Below the pieces are notes generated by a model that was not told the DNA's origin, made no database searches, and saw nothing but the letters and a program-made list of their open reading frames with translations. Shown here in pieces: positions 11,501 to 23,930 of a stretch of 64,000 bases of DNA. A program made the translations under genes and the position numbers. The number at the start of each line of letters is the position of its first letter. The stretch's first letter is position 1. This DNA comes from Spisula solida (taxonomy: Eukaryota > Mollusca > Bivalvia > Venerida > Mactridae). The stretch lies in contig OX365945.1 in assembly GCA_947247005.1 (NCBI GenBank), positions 38,494,551 through 38,558,550 of the forward strand, written 5' to 3'.

Positions 11501-12524
11501 TAAATTGCATTGAACATTTTTAATAGGTAATAATTAATGTATCTCGTCATGCAGTGTGAGAGAAGTTTGTTTGATCGTCCGAGAACCACCACTTCAAGTA
11601 ATTGCTTTTAAATGAGTTAACATTTGCAGATGTTCTTACATGGTAAGGAAGAAAGTTCCATAAACATATCAGACACAGAATTGGATAGGTGTAAGGGCAT
11701 ATCATTAATATAAATGATGAATAGGAGAGGTCTCAACACAGAGCCTTGTGGCACACCAGCTGGTATGTGTTCAACACTGGAAGTTTTTCCGGATACACAT
11801 ACCTGCTGTGAGCGATTTGTTAGATATGACCGGAACCAAGCAATTGTATTTTCATCAATTTTATCTGGATAAATCTGGATAAATACGTTGTAGGGCTTTA
11901 TATAACTGTAGTTTTTCAAGAAGTAACTTGTGATTTATGAGGTCAAATGCCTTTGTTAGATCCAGAAAAATTGTTCCAACAAGAATTCATTCATTTATTG
12001 CTTTTATCCAGTTATCAATAATGGCAGTCAGGGCAGTTTCACATGAGTGGTGAGCTCGATACCCAGATTGATTTGGGTGAAGGAGAGAATTGTTTTCAAG
12101 AAAGATTTTTAAGTTATTACTGACATGTTTTTCTAATACCTTCGATAGAATTGGTAATATTGAAATTGGTCTGTAATTACTTTTCTCACTTTAAGACGCC
12201 TTTTTATAAATAGGTGTAACTCTCTTAAACATTTTGGAATTTGGGTCCTATACCATCTAGTCCAGTTGATTTACTTATACATGTATCAAGGTTTTCTAGC
12301 TCTTTTTCTATGAATGTGCTTGTTACAGTAGGTAATGTAAATGAAGTGTCCTGTTCACAATGCATTTCAATGAATTTACATAGTTTTAGCGCATTCTGAG
12401 GAGAAACAATTTTGGGGAGCAGATTTGAAAATGTAAATGAAATAGTTACTGTTTCAAGTGGGTCTAAAATTTGAGTTCCCTCATCATCATGAATGAAGTT
12501 TGTTTGTGATTTGTGGCTTTACCT
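11500..12524 (-). pseudogene. CR1/jockey-like LINE, RT part
   Basis: This is the RT region of a minus-strand LINE that continues upstream beyond the repeat D insertion. Conceptual blocks in order on the minus strand are a linker (LETVTISFTFSNLLPK, near 12450), KSTGLDGI (12280-12255), HSCETAL (near 12045), [16 protein letters not shown] (motif A, about 11975-11930) and [19 protein letters not shown] (motif B, about 11755-11700). The YADD/FADD motif is not recognisable: the frame runs into SVSDMFMEL. Several stops and frameshifts make it dead. The 3' end is not defined. Confidence 0.8.
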
Positions 12525-13103
12525 GATAAAAATTTATTTCATTACAATATGCAAATTATGTTAATTTGATGCAAATTTATTCACAATTAGTACTTTTTGA
12601 TGAATAGCTCCCAAAAGAGGCTGGTGACCACTATTTTTTAGTTGACTAAACCGGTGTTCTAGTTGATACTCAACTTATGTCCAATTTTAAAAACATTTCG
12701 ATCGTTAGATATTTTTTGACGTTCATTTGAAAATGACACTTTTGTGCAAGTGGGTGTGGTAACTATTTATCATGTACAAATACTGAATTTGTTCACCAGG
12801 CAGCCTGAATTGTGACTAAAGTCAATAGGAAAGACGATTGAACAAATAAAATATCATGCATTGTTTAAAAGTGGTTTCATATAATAAAAATCTTAAAAAG
12901 AACATAATGGTGCCATAAATGCAGGAAATATAAAAATGAACAAAATACAATGGTAGGTCATTAGAAAGCCATGTATCTCGAAAACGAGCCTGGTGACATA
13001 TCATTTTAATGATTTTAATGTTGTTTTAGAAGATTGTTCTGTCATTTTAAAATGTTTCAAGGAAAATTCGATCGTTAGATCAAAGATGCACGTACCTCCT
13101 TAA
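12525..13103 (+). mobile_element. Repeat D, copy 1 (uninterrupted)
   Basis: A ~580-bp dispersed repeat running from a TTTATTTCAT...ATATGCAAATTA block to CGTACCTCCTTAA. Copies lie at 35715-36836 (inverted, interrupted by composite copy C) and 39838-40274 (same orientation, with ~140 bp missing internally). It sits inside the LINE at 11.5-14.6 kb, between the endonuclease-side linker and the RT. This copy retains the uninterrupted target of copy C: the stretch ending ACTATTTATCATG near 12770. It carries two TTCGATCGTTAGAT motifs. No protein is encoded and no TIRs are seen. Confidence 0.8.
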
Positions 13104-13997
13104 CACGCTTCTGTTTCAATGGAGCATGTCTATTTAAAGCATCACTGAATAATGATTGAAAACAGTCTTAAGCATCATTTGGATCTTCATATATATCTAG
13201 GATAGACCAAGGTTGTTCCTCGAGTGATTTAAGAAACTCTGCTTCAATAAACTGCTTCATGTTACGATATTGTATCATTTGATGTAAGGGGACTTTTGGC
13301 GCTGTATTTGAAACTTTACGTGTAAAACACACAGGAAAATGGTCACTAATACTGGAACATTAAAAACTTCAGTAATATTTTGAGAAATATTTGTATAGAG
13401 ATGGTCAATTATTGTTTTTGTAGTGCTAGTTACTCTGGTGGGCATGTCAACAAGTTGTTTTAAATTGAAGTTGTTAGTAATATTATTCCATGATTTGTTG
13501 TTAGTAGATTGAGCAGTGGGATCAAAGTTGTAGTTTAAATCTCTAGTTAATAAAATGTCTTTGTTTTCAATGAATAATTTCTCAAAAGTGTGTTCTAAAT
13601 TTAAATTCCAGTCCGCTTTGGAACAAGGGGGCCGATAAATGTAACCCAATATAACTGGTTTTTGCTTGTTATTTTAATTCTCAAGCCAGATAATTTCAGT
13701 ATTATCATTTTCTAAATCAAACATGAATGAGACATGAATAGTTTTTTGTTTTACATAGACAATGATCCCACCACCATTTGTTTTACGGTCTTTACGAAAC
13801 ATTTGAAATTCACTGTCCGAGAAGTTGCTATTCAACAAAGTTTCACAAAGTGCAACGATATCTAGATACGGATGGTTATGAAGTAAAATTTTGAATTCAT
13901 CAAGTTTAGGATATAGATTATGTATATCTAAATGAAAGTAATGAATTCCTTTTTCACATAGAAAATTAGTTTCGTCCAGTTCGAATTTTAGTTGCAC
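13104..13997 (-). pseudogene. CR1/jockey-like LINE, endonuclease part
   Basis: Remnant of an apurinic-type endonuclease (EEP fold) that nicks target DNA in LINE retrotransposition. The frame at 13997-13674 shows HYFHLDIHNLYPKLDE, then LCETLLNS (glutamate of the usual TETWL block) and RKDRKTNGGGIIVYVK. After a break the frame at 13649-13275 shows GYIYRPP, TRDLNYNF (usually GDLN; the glycine is changed) and QLVDMPTRVTSTTKTIIDHLY. The terminal SDH block is not intact. Past 13270 comes the linker (FLKSLEEQPWS) leading to the RT, cut by repeat D. Confidence 0.85.
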
Positions 13998-14640
13998 TAT
14001 TCATGTCAGGTTGAATTAAGCATTCGTCTGGAACCCACATCATTGGATTCTGTCTCATCCATCGCTGGTGTGACGTAATGCAGTTTTGATTCCTGTTGGG
14101 TTGATATCCCATTTGGTAAATCCGATGATTTGTAAATTTGTCCATTCGAAAATTTCCTGTTGATTTGGAAGCACTGGTATCATTTTTTATTTGTCCAAAT
14201 ATTGTTTGTTTCATGTTTTTCGCTAGATATGATGCGCCGCGTGGATTGAGGTGTACCTCGTCTCTATAAAGTGTTTTGTTTACACCTCCTTTTGTCATAA
14301 AGCTTTGTGTGTTGTCCAGAAAAATTATGCTGTTGTTCTTGCAGTATGCTGCTAAAGCTTTGTTAAGCTCATTGATCGGTTTAGAGGAAAGTTTATCATG
14401 TTTTTTCGGCAGAATCGAGGATAACACTATTTTAACATTTTTGTTGATTGCCAGAATTGTGCTTATCAAGCTTTTGAATTGATCAAGGGTTGCGTCACAT
14501 GTTTCGGCATCAGATATATTGTTGATGCCTACATGTGCTATTATAATTTCACTATTTAGCACGTCCTGTTTTTTGGATGGTGTATCAATCTTTATCTTTA
14601 TCAATCTCGATTATGGACAGATTACAGCTTTCCTGGAATC
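13966..14640 (-). pseudogene. CR1-like LINE ORF1 esterase (SGNH) domain
   Basis: The open frame 14604-13966 resembles the SGNH/GDSL esterase domain found in ORF1 of CR1-type LINEs. It has an AHVGINNIS block (usual form HvGtND, so the aspartate is lost), KIVLSSILPK, a YCKNNSIIFLDN block and DEVHLNPRGASYLAKNM (catalytic Asp-x-x-His block). The upstream GDS serine block is not visible in this frame, so the domain is 5' incomplete. The C-terminal part runs into the endonuclease frame by a ~30-bp overlap. In LINEs the role of this domain is thought to be in binding or membrane/lipid interaction of the ORF1 protein; here it is a relic. Confidence 0.75.
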
Positions 14641-15000
14641 GCGGTTTTCACGTTTATTGTGTATATTTATCATAGAATGGGGATACGTAAGTCTGAAAAA
14701 CAGCATAATTAGTCGAAAACACGTCGTCTTTGTCAATGGTAGACCGCGGAAGAGCGGTCAGTATGCTCACTTCTGGGGGGTATAGATACGACAAGTCAAT
14801 GATATAAACCATAAAACTCAATATTTTGTTTCATTTTACACGTGTATGAATACAAATACACCGTATCCTGATGCTGAAAGTGTTGTGTCATCAGCAAAGA
14901 TGTTTGTTGTCGAAGACTTAACATGGTATGGTAAATCATTTAAAAAATATTTTCCACCATATAACTGTATAAATGCATGATTACATATTATTAAAAAAAG
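14641..15000. other. No recognisable feature
   Basis: AT-rich sequence with no gene or repeat that I can support; part may be 5' LINE sequence. Confidence 0.35.
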
Positions 15001-15004
15001 AAAA

Positions 15005-15130
15005 AAGACATGCTCCCAGTGGGGTTCGGACCCATGACCCTCAGGAATACGTCAAAATTATTTCAAAGGTAGATAATTTCAAAACTGGGCCATATAGTTA
15101 TGGTTCTTGGCCACTAGACTTCTGCTAGTT
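15005..15130 (-). repeat. Possible tRNA-derived SINE fragment
   Basis: On the minus strand it carries a B-box-like GGGTCCGAACCCC (15021-15033) and a CTAGTGGCC segment about 85 bp upstream. Spacing and stem pairing are poor, so a functional tRNA is unlikely. Confidence 0.3.
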
Positions 15131-15380
15131 GCCATCTATTCACATACCAAAAAATAGGCTTGTGCTTGTTTATAGTTTAATATATACTGAAGCAATATGT
15201 GAAATAAAAAAGGTATGTCGCGGTACTATTTAAGGGGTCATGGGCCCTTTTGCAACATCACTTTTCAAGAAAATGACCAAAATTTCTGAAACATTATTGT
15301 ATTTCGCAATGTATTCATTTTTGCAATAAAATCGATATTTTTTCTTGTTAAAATCATTTCCATGGGTTTGTATGAACAAA

Positions 15381-15821
15381 TAGAGGATATTTGTTGATTT
15401 TGGTGTATGATCGTATTTTATTTCATCGAGTGATCACAGAAAATCAATATTTTCACGAGTGGCGAAGCCACGAGTGAAAATATAATTTTATGTGATCACG
15501 AGTGAAATAAAATTGATCTTTCACCGAAAATCAACAAATTTTCTGTTTATTATATGCTTCAATTTCTCTTAAAATGGTACCGCAATTGGCTTAATTGGAA
15601 AAATCACGTCGAAATTGGAACGTCAAGCCGTGACAATTGTGACGTCATAATGACGTGACGTACATTTTAAAGCCCGGCGCCGTTGACGTTACATTCTTTT
15701 TCTGAACGATACTGGAACCAGCTTCTAAACAGTGAAAATAACAAAGTGGTATTTTCACTGTTATTTTCACTGTTATTTTCACTGAGAAATCTCCGTAATC
15801 CATTGAAAGCAAATAATAAAC
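15381..15821 (+). mobile_element. Composite palindromic element, family GAA
   Basis: It starts TAGAGGATATTTGTTG. A ~160-bp palindrome (15381-15541) has at its exact tip GCGAAGC (15462-15468) inside CACGAGTG...CACGAGTG. A body follows that is itself bounded by imperfect inverted repeats, GTTTATTATATGCTTCAAT at 15545 and ATTGAAAGCAAATAATAAAC at 15802-15821. The same plan (TAGAGGATATT palindrome plus TIR body) is seen in 70-409 and in copies A to C with unrelated bodies. A 12-bp TATTTTCACTGT tandem (three copies, near 15750-15785) lies in the body. Non-coding. Confidence 0.75.
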
Positions 15822-16898
15822 ACATATAATTCAAACATTCCTATACACTTTTGGTATTGATAAGAAAATTTACAAATTTTTGACAAAAAAAGGATTGTCA
15901 AAATATCCGAAAAATGACTGCTAAAAAAGAAAAAAAAATACACAAAATCGGCCGTAGCTCAAAAACGACATCGATGACCAATATATTTTTTATTGCTAAG
16001 TGTACTTCATCTAAAAAATAAAATAAAACATAGGTTTTCACGCTACACGTTGTGCTATTATGACTGAATTATCTCCCCTTTTCCCCAATTTGTCAGTGAC
16101 GTCGCATTCCATATACCAATTGGGCACAGATGGGCCCTGAATCGCTCAATTTAATAATCTTCACAATTTTAGTCAAGAGATCATTAATTCATTCCCTATA
16201 TATCAGTAGAAGGGGATCTGTGTAGTCCCAGGCAATACAAACACTCATTATAAATTGGTACAGGTAACCCAAGTAATAATTTCTAATTTCACAAAAAATG
16301 AATGAAAATGTAACCACTATTTCACGCAGAGTGTTTTCATATTATTTGCTCAGTGAAATTATTTTTTTACCCCAAAATATCCATATTTATACTAAACCTA
16401 GATAATATCACGACAAACATTTAGCCCAATTTTCATGACGATCCAGTGCCAAACGCGGTCTCTATTTCCTTTTAAGGTATATGCGCAGAAATGATGCGCA
16501 TAAACAACTGTATCAAACGTCCTTAAGAGTTATGCTCCGGACAAAATATTGGACGAACGGACCGAAGGACGCACGGACGTACTCATGAGACGGTATTTGT
16601 GGGGTTTTCTTTTGTTCTTTCTTTTGTTTGGTTGCAACCCACAAGTAGCATTTTGCACCCCACAAGTGACGGAATGAATGGAATCTAAAAATAGCCTATT
16701 GTTCCACACCCCACAACTACCGGTGCATTCGTACGGACAGACGGACGATTACTACTACTATATCCCTTCGCCTACACATGTACTGAAAACGAAGAATATT
16801 ATAAATAGTTTCGTTCGATATATACAAATATAAACGAATTTTTAATAGCAAAATATTCAATGGTCTAACAAATAATTAAGAATTGCAGGCAATACAGA
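15822..16898. other. Non-coding; short GGACG-type repeats
   Basis: No gene is seen. At about 16550-16580 and 16730-16745 there are ACGGACG-type short repeats, and two CACCCCACAA segments near 16660 and 16710. Confidence 0.4.
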
Positions 16899-17099
16899 AG
16901 TCCCCTGCCGGTTTGAAGCCATTTTCAATGTTTCTGTTGCCATAGCAACCACAATTTTTGTCAGAATCAAAATATGCATAATCACTAACCACATACAAAG
17001 TTTCATAAACCTAGCATGGAAACTGTTTAAGTTATGTCAGGATCCAGATTTTTTGACGGACGGACTGACTGACGGACGGACCTATAGTCCCCTCCGGTC
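16899..17099 (+). repeat. ~200-bp repeat with direct AGTCCCCT ends
   Basis: It is bounded by AGTCCCCTGCCGGTTT (from 16900) and AGTCCCCTCCGGTC (17086-17099) in direct orientation. Inside are GTTGCCATAGCAAC (16936-16949, RFX X-box-like) and a GACGGACGGACTGACTGACG run (from about 17055). It may be one unit of a dispersed or tandem repeat. Non-coding. Confidence 0.45.
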
Positions 17100-18810
17100 A
17101 AAAACCAAACTTAATAACTTGAAAGATCAAGTGGCTGTATTACTGTGTCAGACAATATCCGAGGGATCATAAACGTCGATGATATGCATAGTTACACGTA
17201 TTTCAAAAAAAGCAATTCTTCTTTTTACTTATTTCAGAGAACTTATCTACGTTTGAAGCAGCGATCCAGGAAAACCTTATTTGGTTTTTAACCATCCAAC
17301 CAAATACACGGTTAAAACTCATGGCAGAATAAATCATTGGACATTGTGTAACAAGAGAAATTTTTCCTGATATTCGCCTGAAGATCGGTGCTATGCATTG
17401 TGTATTAACTAAGTATTACAGACTAGTTCGATGGCGAAATCGGACGGTATACAAACATATATCATCATTGATAAAAATGATTTTTGAATAACAAATGACA
17501 AATTCAACTGTTTGACATTCGGATCTCTCCAATAACTCTGAAACACGCGAGCAGTTAATTCAGTGTTGTTCTGGTCATCCTAATATTTGATGTTGTTCTG
17601 TAATTTTTTTGACCCGAAGTTCACCGATTTCTGTTTATTATTTGACTGTGATTATTGTGTGATAACCTTTATTTCTTAACTTTTGAATTGCAAAATAATA
17701 AACCACTAATAAACGTTAATTTATCGTGTTTTCTTCTCACTTTCATATGGTTATACTTATACAATCTTTCTTTATATTAATGCACAAAGTACACAGTACG
17801 TGCATGTGTTTTTGCAAGTACAGTCAAACCAGTGTTGAAGACCATATCTGATAGCAAAGCCGGTGACCACTCTTACTACAGTAGTTTGCAAAGATCATTT
17901 TATATGTTCCCTGAGTGTTTTGTTAGACTGGTTTCACTGTACTGATACACAATAAAAATGCACACAAACACAATGAATGTCACATTCAAACAGGTATTAT
18001 ATTCTTATGATCATTATTGTGCGCCAAGCACACAACCATTGTTAAACGTATTAATAAGAGTTATATCTAAATAAGTTAATAAACTCAGTACAAAAAGAAA
18101 CGTAAGTTGTAATGCATTGGGCGTTTTCTAGGGTTATCAATAAATACGCGGAAAAGTGCTGTAATATCTTTATATGTCATTGTACGTGGTTGAAACTTTC
18201 TAAACATGAAGATAAATCCATTTTAAATAGATTCACAGCTGACCATCAATAATTACCAAAGTCAGAACGAACGCAGTTTCCTATGGCAACGTCACTCGAT
18301 GTCATGCGGCCCAAATTTTCATATTTATCAACGTTGCACGTATCAAACGATGACGTACCATGCGTACGTTTGTAGTATTATAATTTTCTAAAGGGTGGGT
18401 TATGAGTATGCAATGATATAACATTACATTCATTATTTCAAAAATTGTTCCAACGTCAAAATTCCGTTTAAGAGCTGTTTCCTTTGTAAATGAGTGCAAT
18501 ACAGAAATCGGCGACGAAAAGTCGTTTTACGAATGAAATGTCATAAATTACCAATGCCAATATTGCGAAATGCAACACATATGTAATAGCATACAAACAG
18601 GCATCTGTTTTGCATACTCTCTCACATGTAGTCATGTGAAATCAATGCCGACATGCAAATGAGCTATACGACGTCAATAACGTCAAGTTACGCGATCAAT
18701 ATGCATATTCTCCTGCAGCTAATTCTTATCATTTACATGCAAGCTGTAAAGGAAAAAATAGATTTTCGGTTGACAGGACTATGAAGTTTATTTACAGTAA
18801 TTGTTTGCAA
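17100..18810. other. No recognisable feature
   Basis: Unique-looking AT-rich sequence. I see no domain, RNA gene or clear repeat. Confidence 0.4.
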
Positions 18811-19450
18811 GTATTCGAGGGTCATTCAATAAATTCATAGACTGTGTTAATCATTTTAACATCCGACGACACAGAGAAAAACAAACTACATCACGTTAAA
18901 CTACAGCCTTTCGGACACAAGTGCTCAAAATATTGGGTTAAACAACGCATTTTTAAAGAAAATATCGCTAAAATATAAATATCACCATACCGGCCACCAC
19001 ACACCGCAATTTATGATCTGACGTCAGCGACGTTATTGACGTTTTACTGATTCTTAAATTGTAGCCCGAATAAAATTATGTTATTAACATAGAAATAAAC
19101 ATAAACAGTCTGTATATGATTTAATATATATTCCACAATATCTTATATAGTATCAGTTAAATTTAAGGCTTGGCATAATGGTTGTATATTATCATGAAAA
19201 CACATTACATCGCACATTTCGACAGACGTTGCGTGAAACGTCACTACGTTTGTCTATCTGCACATCCCTGTATCGTTCTAAATACCATGCTGCGTTTCAA
19301 AAATTTGTTTTTACCACTTAAACTTAAACACTGTATATGCTCCTTTTGGTCTCGGTAGCAGCTATTGTGTGCCTGCTGTGTTTTCCCAAGCCCCATGCAC
19401 AATTCTATAGTCGTATGAATTTCCTTGCGTAAAGAATTAGACATTTTGAC
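18811..19450 (-). mobile_element. Mariner-like transposon remnant, copy 1
   Basis: The plus strand begins CGAGGGTCATTCAATAAATT (18815 on), the style of terminal repeat seen in mariner-family elements. The first ~400 bp matches 59333-59740. On the minus strand the frame from 19444 reads MSNSLRKEIHTTIELCMGLG, then KTQQAH and later KRSMVFRTIQGCADR. This resembles the N-terminal helix-turn-helix of mariner/IS630 transposases (pattern IEFCxxLGKT...sxVFxWxxxFxxGR). No DDE/DDD catalytic domain remains and the partner end was not found. Inactive. Confidence 0.55.
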
Positions 19451-19799
19451 GTTATGGGAAAACGCGACTAGCCTTGATAAAACAGTTTTTATTTCACACT
19501 CCTACGTCCAAATAACTTCATAATTTCATGAAATCCCATGATAATTATTCGCAATTATCTGGCAGAAACATTGGAATGTATATTAACCTTAATCGGATTT
19601 TTTTCTTTTTTCAGCTATGTCACATAGCCCATTTAATTTCCACGTCATAGGTGAGAGAGGGTCGGGGAACCATCCCTCATCTCATCTTACAAATATGCAT
19701 AAATATATGTATTAGTAAAGTAAATCAGAGATAGTCAACAGTTAAGCTTAGAGAGAAAAACAGAATATATAGGAAATGAGTTGGAATTTAAACACAAAT

Positions 19800-22791
19800 G
19801 CAGTCAATGGTGTATTAATGACGGAAAAAAAACTGTTACACAGTTATGTGATCCAGGAAATGTCTGATTAAAGTGTGTGGTTTATTTTGTGTTATAAGTA
19901 TTTGTATGGCCAGTTTCAGTTTATTTGTAAGGATGCATTTTATGTTGTGTTGTTTTGTTCTTCTTTCGGCTATAATGTATGTTTTATAGATGCTGAACGC
20001 TATTAGGTTGATGATGTTAATATTGGTATATTCTCTCAGTTCTGCTTCGTATCCCAAAACTATGTATTTTAAATTTCTGATATTATGATTGTAGCCAAGA
20101 TGTTCAAAGGCTGTATTAACCTGTGTCCATAGTAATGTTGTACAAGGACATTACATGAAAAAGTGCACACAGTTTTCAACAGCATTGCAGGATGAATTAA
20201 AAATTCTCCATTTCATAAGGTTTTCATTTGTTGCAATGATATTGTGTACCAGTTTGTATTTGAATTGTTTTACCCTGTTATCTAAACAAGTTGCTTTCCA
20301 TCCATTATAGAAAAGAGTCCAATAAAAATGTGGTTTGTCTAAAGTACGTTCCCAATATATATGAATGTATGGAAGTTCTGATTTTTGTTGTATATTACAG
20401 AAATGAAACATTATAGAAATCTTTGTTTTGCATCTTTTTGAAAGGATGTTTTAGCCCGTCAAGTTGTAGCTTTAAGATTGTTTGAACTTTTGTAAGGTAA
20501 GACTCTTTTATCTGTACTAGTCTTTTCCATTCTAATGGTATCGATTCTCTGAGAATGCTTATTTCTGCTATCCAGTTTGTTTTGTTTTTTAGCTTGTTTA
20601 GTATAAAAGTTTCATTGATGTGGCCTTTTTTATCCGATATGTCGTTTAAAAAGTAGATATCCGAGTTTATCCAGTTCTGGTGAAATAGCGTGATGCTTGA
20701 TTTTGATTTTATGTGTTTATTACCCCAGAGTACTTCTTTTCTGATTTCTCTGAATGCCTTAGGTAACTGTTTATTATTATTGTTTTGAAATTCGAGCCAT
20801 ACTGTTAGAATGTCACCGTAAAAAGTTGAAAGTTTATGTTTGATTGCCGGAAGGCTTTTTTTCAGAGCCAGGATTGGTATAAAAGAGGAGCAGATTTTTA
20901 CCATATTGATTGAGGTAAAATTACGGAATTATTTTCCAATTCGCTGTTGTATCGTTTTCTAAGAATTTTTTTAACCAGCTAAGTCGCAGTGCTTTAATAT
21001 AAGAAGTGATATCTGTCATGCCTAAACCACCATTCGAAACGGTATTAACTAATATGGCTCTTTTGATTTTCTCTCTGCGATTATTCCATAAAAAGGCATA
21101 AAACATTTTGTTTATTTTTGACACCACATATTTCGGAACGTAACATGATATCATAAGATAGGTCAACTTTGGTAGTAGTAAGCTTTTAATAATAGTGATT
21201 TTCCCATAGAATGTTAAATGTCTTAATTGTCAGTTATTTATGGTTTTGATGCAGTTATCAATTTTGTTGTTCCAGTTTAATGATTCGCATTTTTGCTTAT
21301 CATGGCCAAGTGCTTTTATTTCAGTCGCCCATTTTAAATCGGCAATAGTGTTTGGTTAGTTTTAAAGGTTCCTAGTCCTAAAATTCCTGTTTTATTTCTA
21401 TTTAGACGATTAACATCTTTTGCGAATAAAGTCGTGTCGTCTGCGAGTTGGCTTATTTTTAAGGGAATTGTGCAATTATTTATTTTGATTCCATGTATGT
21501 TTTCAGCGGTTCTAATTCTGGTTGCTAGTATTTCAGCTACAATAATAAATATTATAGAACTACAAGGGCATCCTTGACGGAGGGATCTTTCTAGCGTGAA
21601 GTTATTGGAACGCCAACCGTTATTATAAATACAGGAAGTGATGTTGCAATAGAATGTTTTTATCCATTATTCAAATGAGGTTCCATAACAGAACCGTTTC
21701 AAGCATTGAAGCATGTAGTTCCACTCTTTTTTAAAGTCTAAGAAAACAATGGCACCATCCACATTGCATTCTTCAGTATATTCAATACTATATTGTATGA
21801 GTCAATGAACCTGTTTTTTATGTATCCTTGTTGGTCATGACTAATTATTAAGACGCATTGGAGTCGTTTGGCTATAACTCGTGCTGCAATTTTATAATCA
21901 ATAAACAGCAATGAAATTTTCCAAGGTTTGTATACGTGCTCTTACTTTTGCTCCTGTCGCCTTTTGACCGTAGATATTTTGTATTTCTGTTTTGATCAAG
22001 TTAATTCGTGTTTTGATGGCTTTTGATGGGAATTGTTTAATTTCCAGTAACCAGGACCTCTTTTAGTTGGGAGCCTAAGTTTTAGTGATACAGCCATATG
22101 ATCAGTAAAATTTATTTGTGCAGTGCAGGTCTTATATCACAAGTGGAAACCATATCAATTAGCCAAAAATCTATTCTACTTTTTTGAATTCCGTTTTGTC
22201 GTCTCCATGTATATTGCTTTGTAAGCGGGTGTTTTATTCTCCATATCTGTGAGATTTAAAGTTTCAGTGAGAGTTTTTGTCGTGGTTTTTGTTTGATTTA
22301 TTGTGTTCGTGATTCTGTCGTTGTTTGAGAGAGCTTCGTTAAAATCTCCAGCAATGAGCTTGATTCCAAGACTATTAGTGCTAGTAATGGTGTTGAGAGA
22401 TTTAAAGAATGAGGATCTCGACTTAGAGTCGATATTCGAATATACATTTATTAGAGTAAATGTAGAATCTAATATTTCTATGTATGTATCTACCGTTAGA
22501 ATCTTTTATCTCGTTTAAAACAGAGTGTTCGAGCTTTTGATTTCTAAAAATGGAACATCCACGGCTATTTGTTGCACCAAAAGCGTGAAACACGTCCCAG
22601 TCGGTGAATTGTTTGCTTACTGAATTGACCAAGCCACTAGAAAAGTGGGTTTCTCGTAAAAATACTATGTCAATTCGTTGTTGTATCAACCACTGGTTTA
22701 ACCTTTCACGTTTTGCTGAATCACGTAAATCCTGTGCGTTTAGCGTGGCTAGGTGAAGTATTGTGTTATTATTGTTTATTTGGGATGTCAT
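19800..22791 (-). pseudogene. L1/Tx1-like LINE ORF2 (endonuclease, RT, C-terminus)
   Basis: Blocks in order on the minus strand: endonuclease N-terminus from 22791 (LHLATLNAQDLRDSAKRERL, then DIVFLRETHF, where QETH is usual); a broken endonuclease body to about 22000; RT motif A (AIVFLDFKKEWNYML, near 21750-21710); a RQGCPCSSIIFIIVAEILA block (about 21590-21530); QLADDTTLFAKDVNRL (motif C, about 21455-21410); a thumb block at 21166-20921 (FYAFLWNNRREKIKRAIL, GGLGMTD); a C-terminal region 20904-20395; a zf-RVT-like end at 20411-20151 (FQ/FKYKLVHNIIATNENLMKW, C and H spacing); and the last block, IINLIAFSIYKTYI (about 20010). Many stops and frameshifts. Confidence 0.85.
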
Positions 22792-23206
22792 TAATTAAGG
22801 TAAGTAATTGTGTGTATATGTATTGTATATATTTTAGATAGTTTAAATGTATGCATTCAATTTGAAAACACTTTTTGTTCGCAAGCCAATATTATGCAAT
22901 GCATAATAATATGTTCAAGTAAAAAATGAGTTTGAACAATCTACATGCATTATACAATCGCACAACTCTGCAACTCTACAAATGAGGGAATGTGTAAGTA
23001 GACAGGTACATGTTACCTCGGTTGCTATAAAGAATTGCATGCATAATAAAAGTAGAATGTCACGTGCATAGTCATATTTTATAATTGTCATTGCACTTAG
23101 CCTCAAAAAGCTTATAGTACGTAATTTTTTGTCCATTAAAACAGAATCGTAGTCCATGATGATGATAATCGTTTGTGTAAAAGAGTAAAGCATAGTTGAT
23201 CAGAAG

Positions 23207-23900
23207 TTATGTTTTTTTCTTGGAAACACTCTGTGCGGCAGCATATCTAGTTCTTTTTTCTGGTATCCTTGAGCTGGTATTGGTATAAGTCGGTGACATG
23301 TATGTAGCAAGTGTCTTTTGACCCGAGATATTTAGTATGGTCTGTTTTGCTTGTTTCGGTGCTACGCTACGTTTTTCAATGCCTCCACGAGGGGTTTGAT
23401 CGGCGATTTTACACGCACGTGTTTTTTTGACGTTCGGAGGTGTCGGAATGTTTTCACTTTCCGTGTCACTGGCTGTGTAGTCTTCGGTCGGTGGTTGAGG
23501 TACATCAGGGGTATTGATAGCAGAGTCAAATTGTGTACACTCTGATTGTTTATGTCCCTGTTTCATACACAACCTACAAGTCCAATCATTCAAGCACGTG
23601 TGTTTGGTATGACCCGCTTGTAGACATTTTGTGCATGTGTTTGGATGACGATCGTCTTTGGTTGGTTGGCCAAAGTGTATTACATGCCCTTTGAATTGAC
23701 CAAACATTATGGAGGGAGGAAGAGGTTCATTGAGGGATGTTGCAGATAAAATTACAATGCGATTCACAATTTCGCAATTCGTCAGTTTCCCCTTATAACG
23801 TAGTTTGTCTCTATATATTAACACCTGTTAGCACTCTGGTTATGTTCCCGTCATCTACCGAGAGGGGTATATTTTTAACTTTGACTCTGATGGTATTTTC
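23207..23900 (-). pseudogene. L1/Tx1-like LINE ORF1 with two zinc knuckles
   Basis: The frame from 23824 (205 codons) has two CCHC knuckles: C64, C67, H72, C77 and C83, C86, H91, C96. A polar, Ser/Thr/Pro-rich tail ends in SVSKKKT. A further N-terminal block, VKVKNIPLSVDDGNITRVL, lies at 23881-23830 in a different frame, so a one-base shift separates it. ORF1 of this type is the RNA-binding (Gag-like) protein of the LINE. It lies ~415 bp upstream of ORF2 on the same strand, giving the normal ORF1-ORF2 order over about 4.1 kb. Confidence 0.8.
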
Positions 23901-23930
23901 ACTGTCCATCTTGGTTGTCACTATTGGTTG

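Noticed and set aside
12822..13004. 60-codon minus open frame
   Set aside because: Part of repeat D; the same stretch in copies 2 and 3 does not keep the frame.
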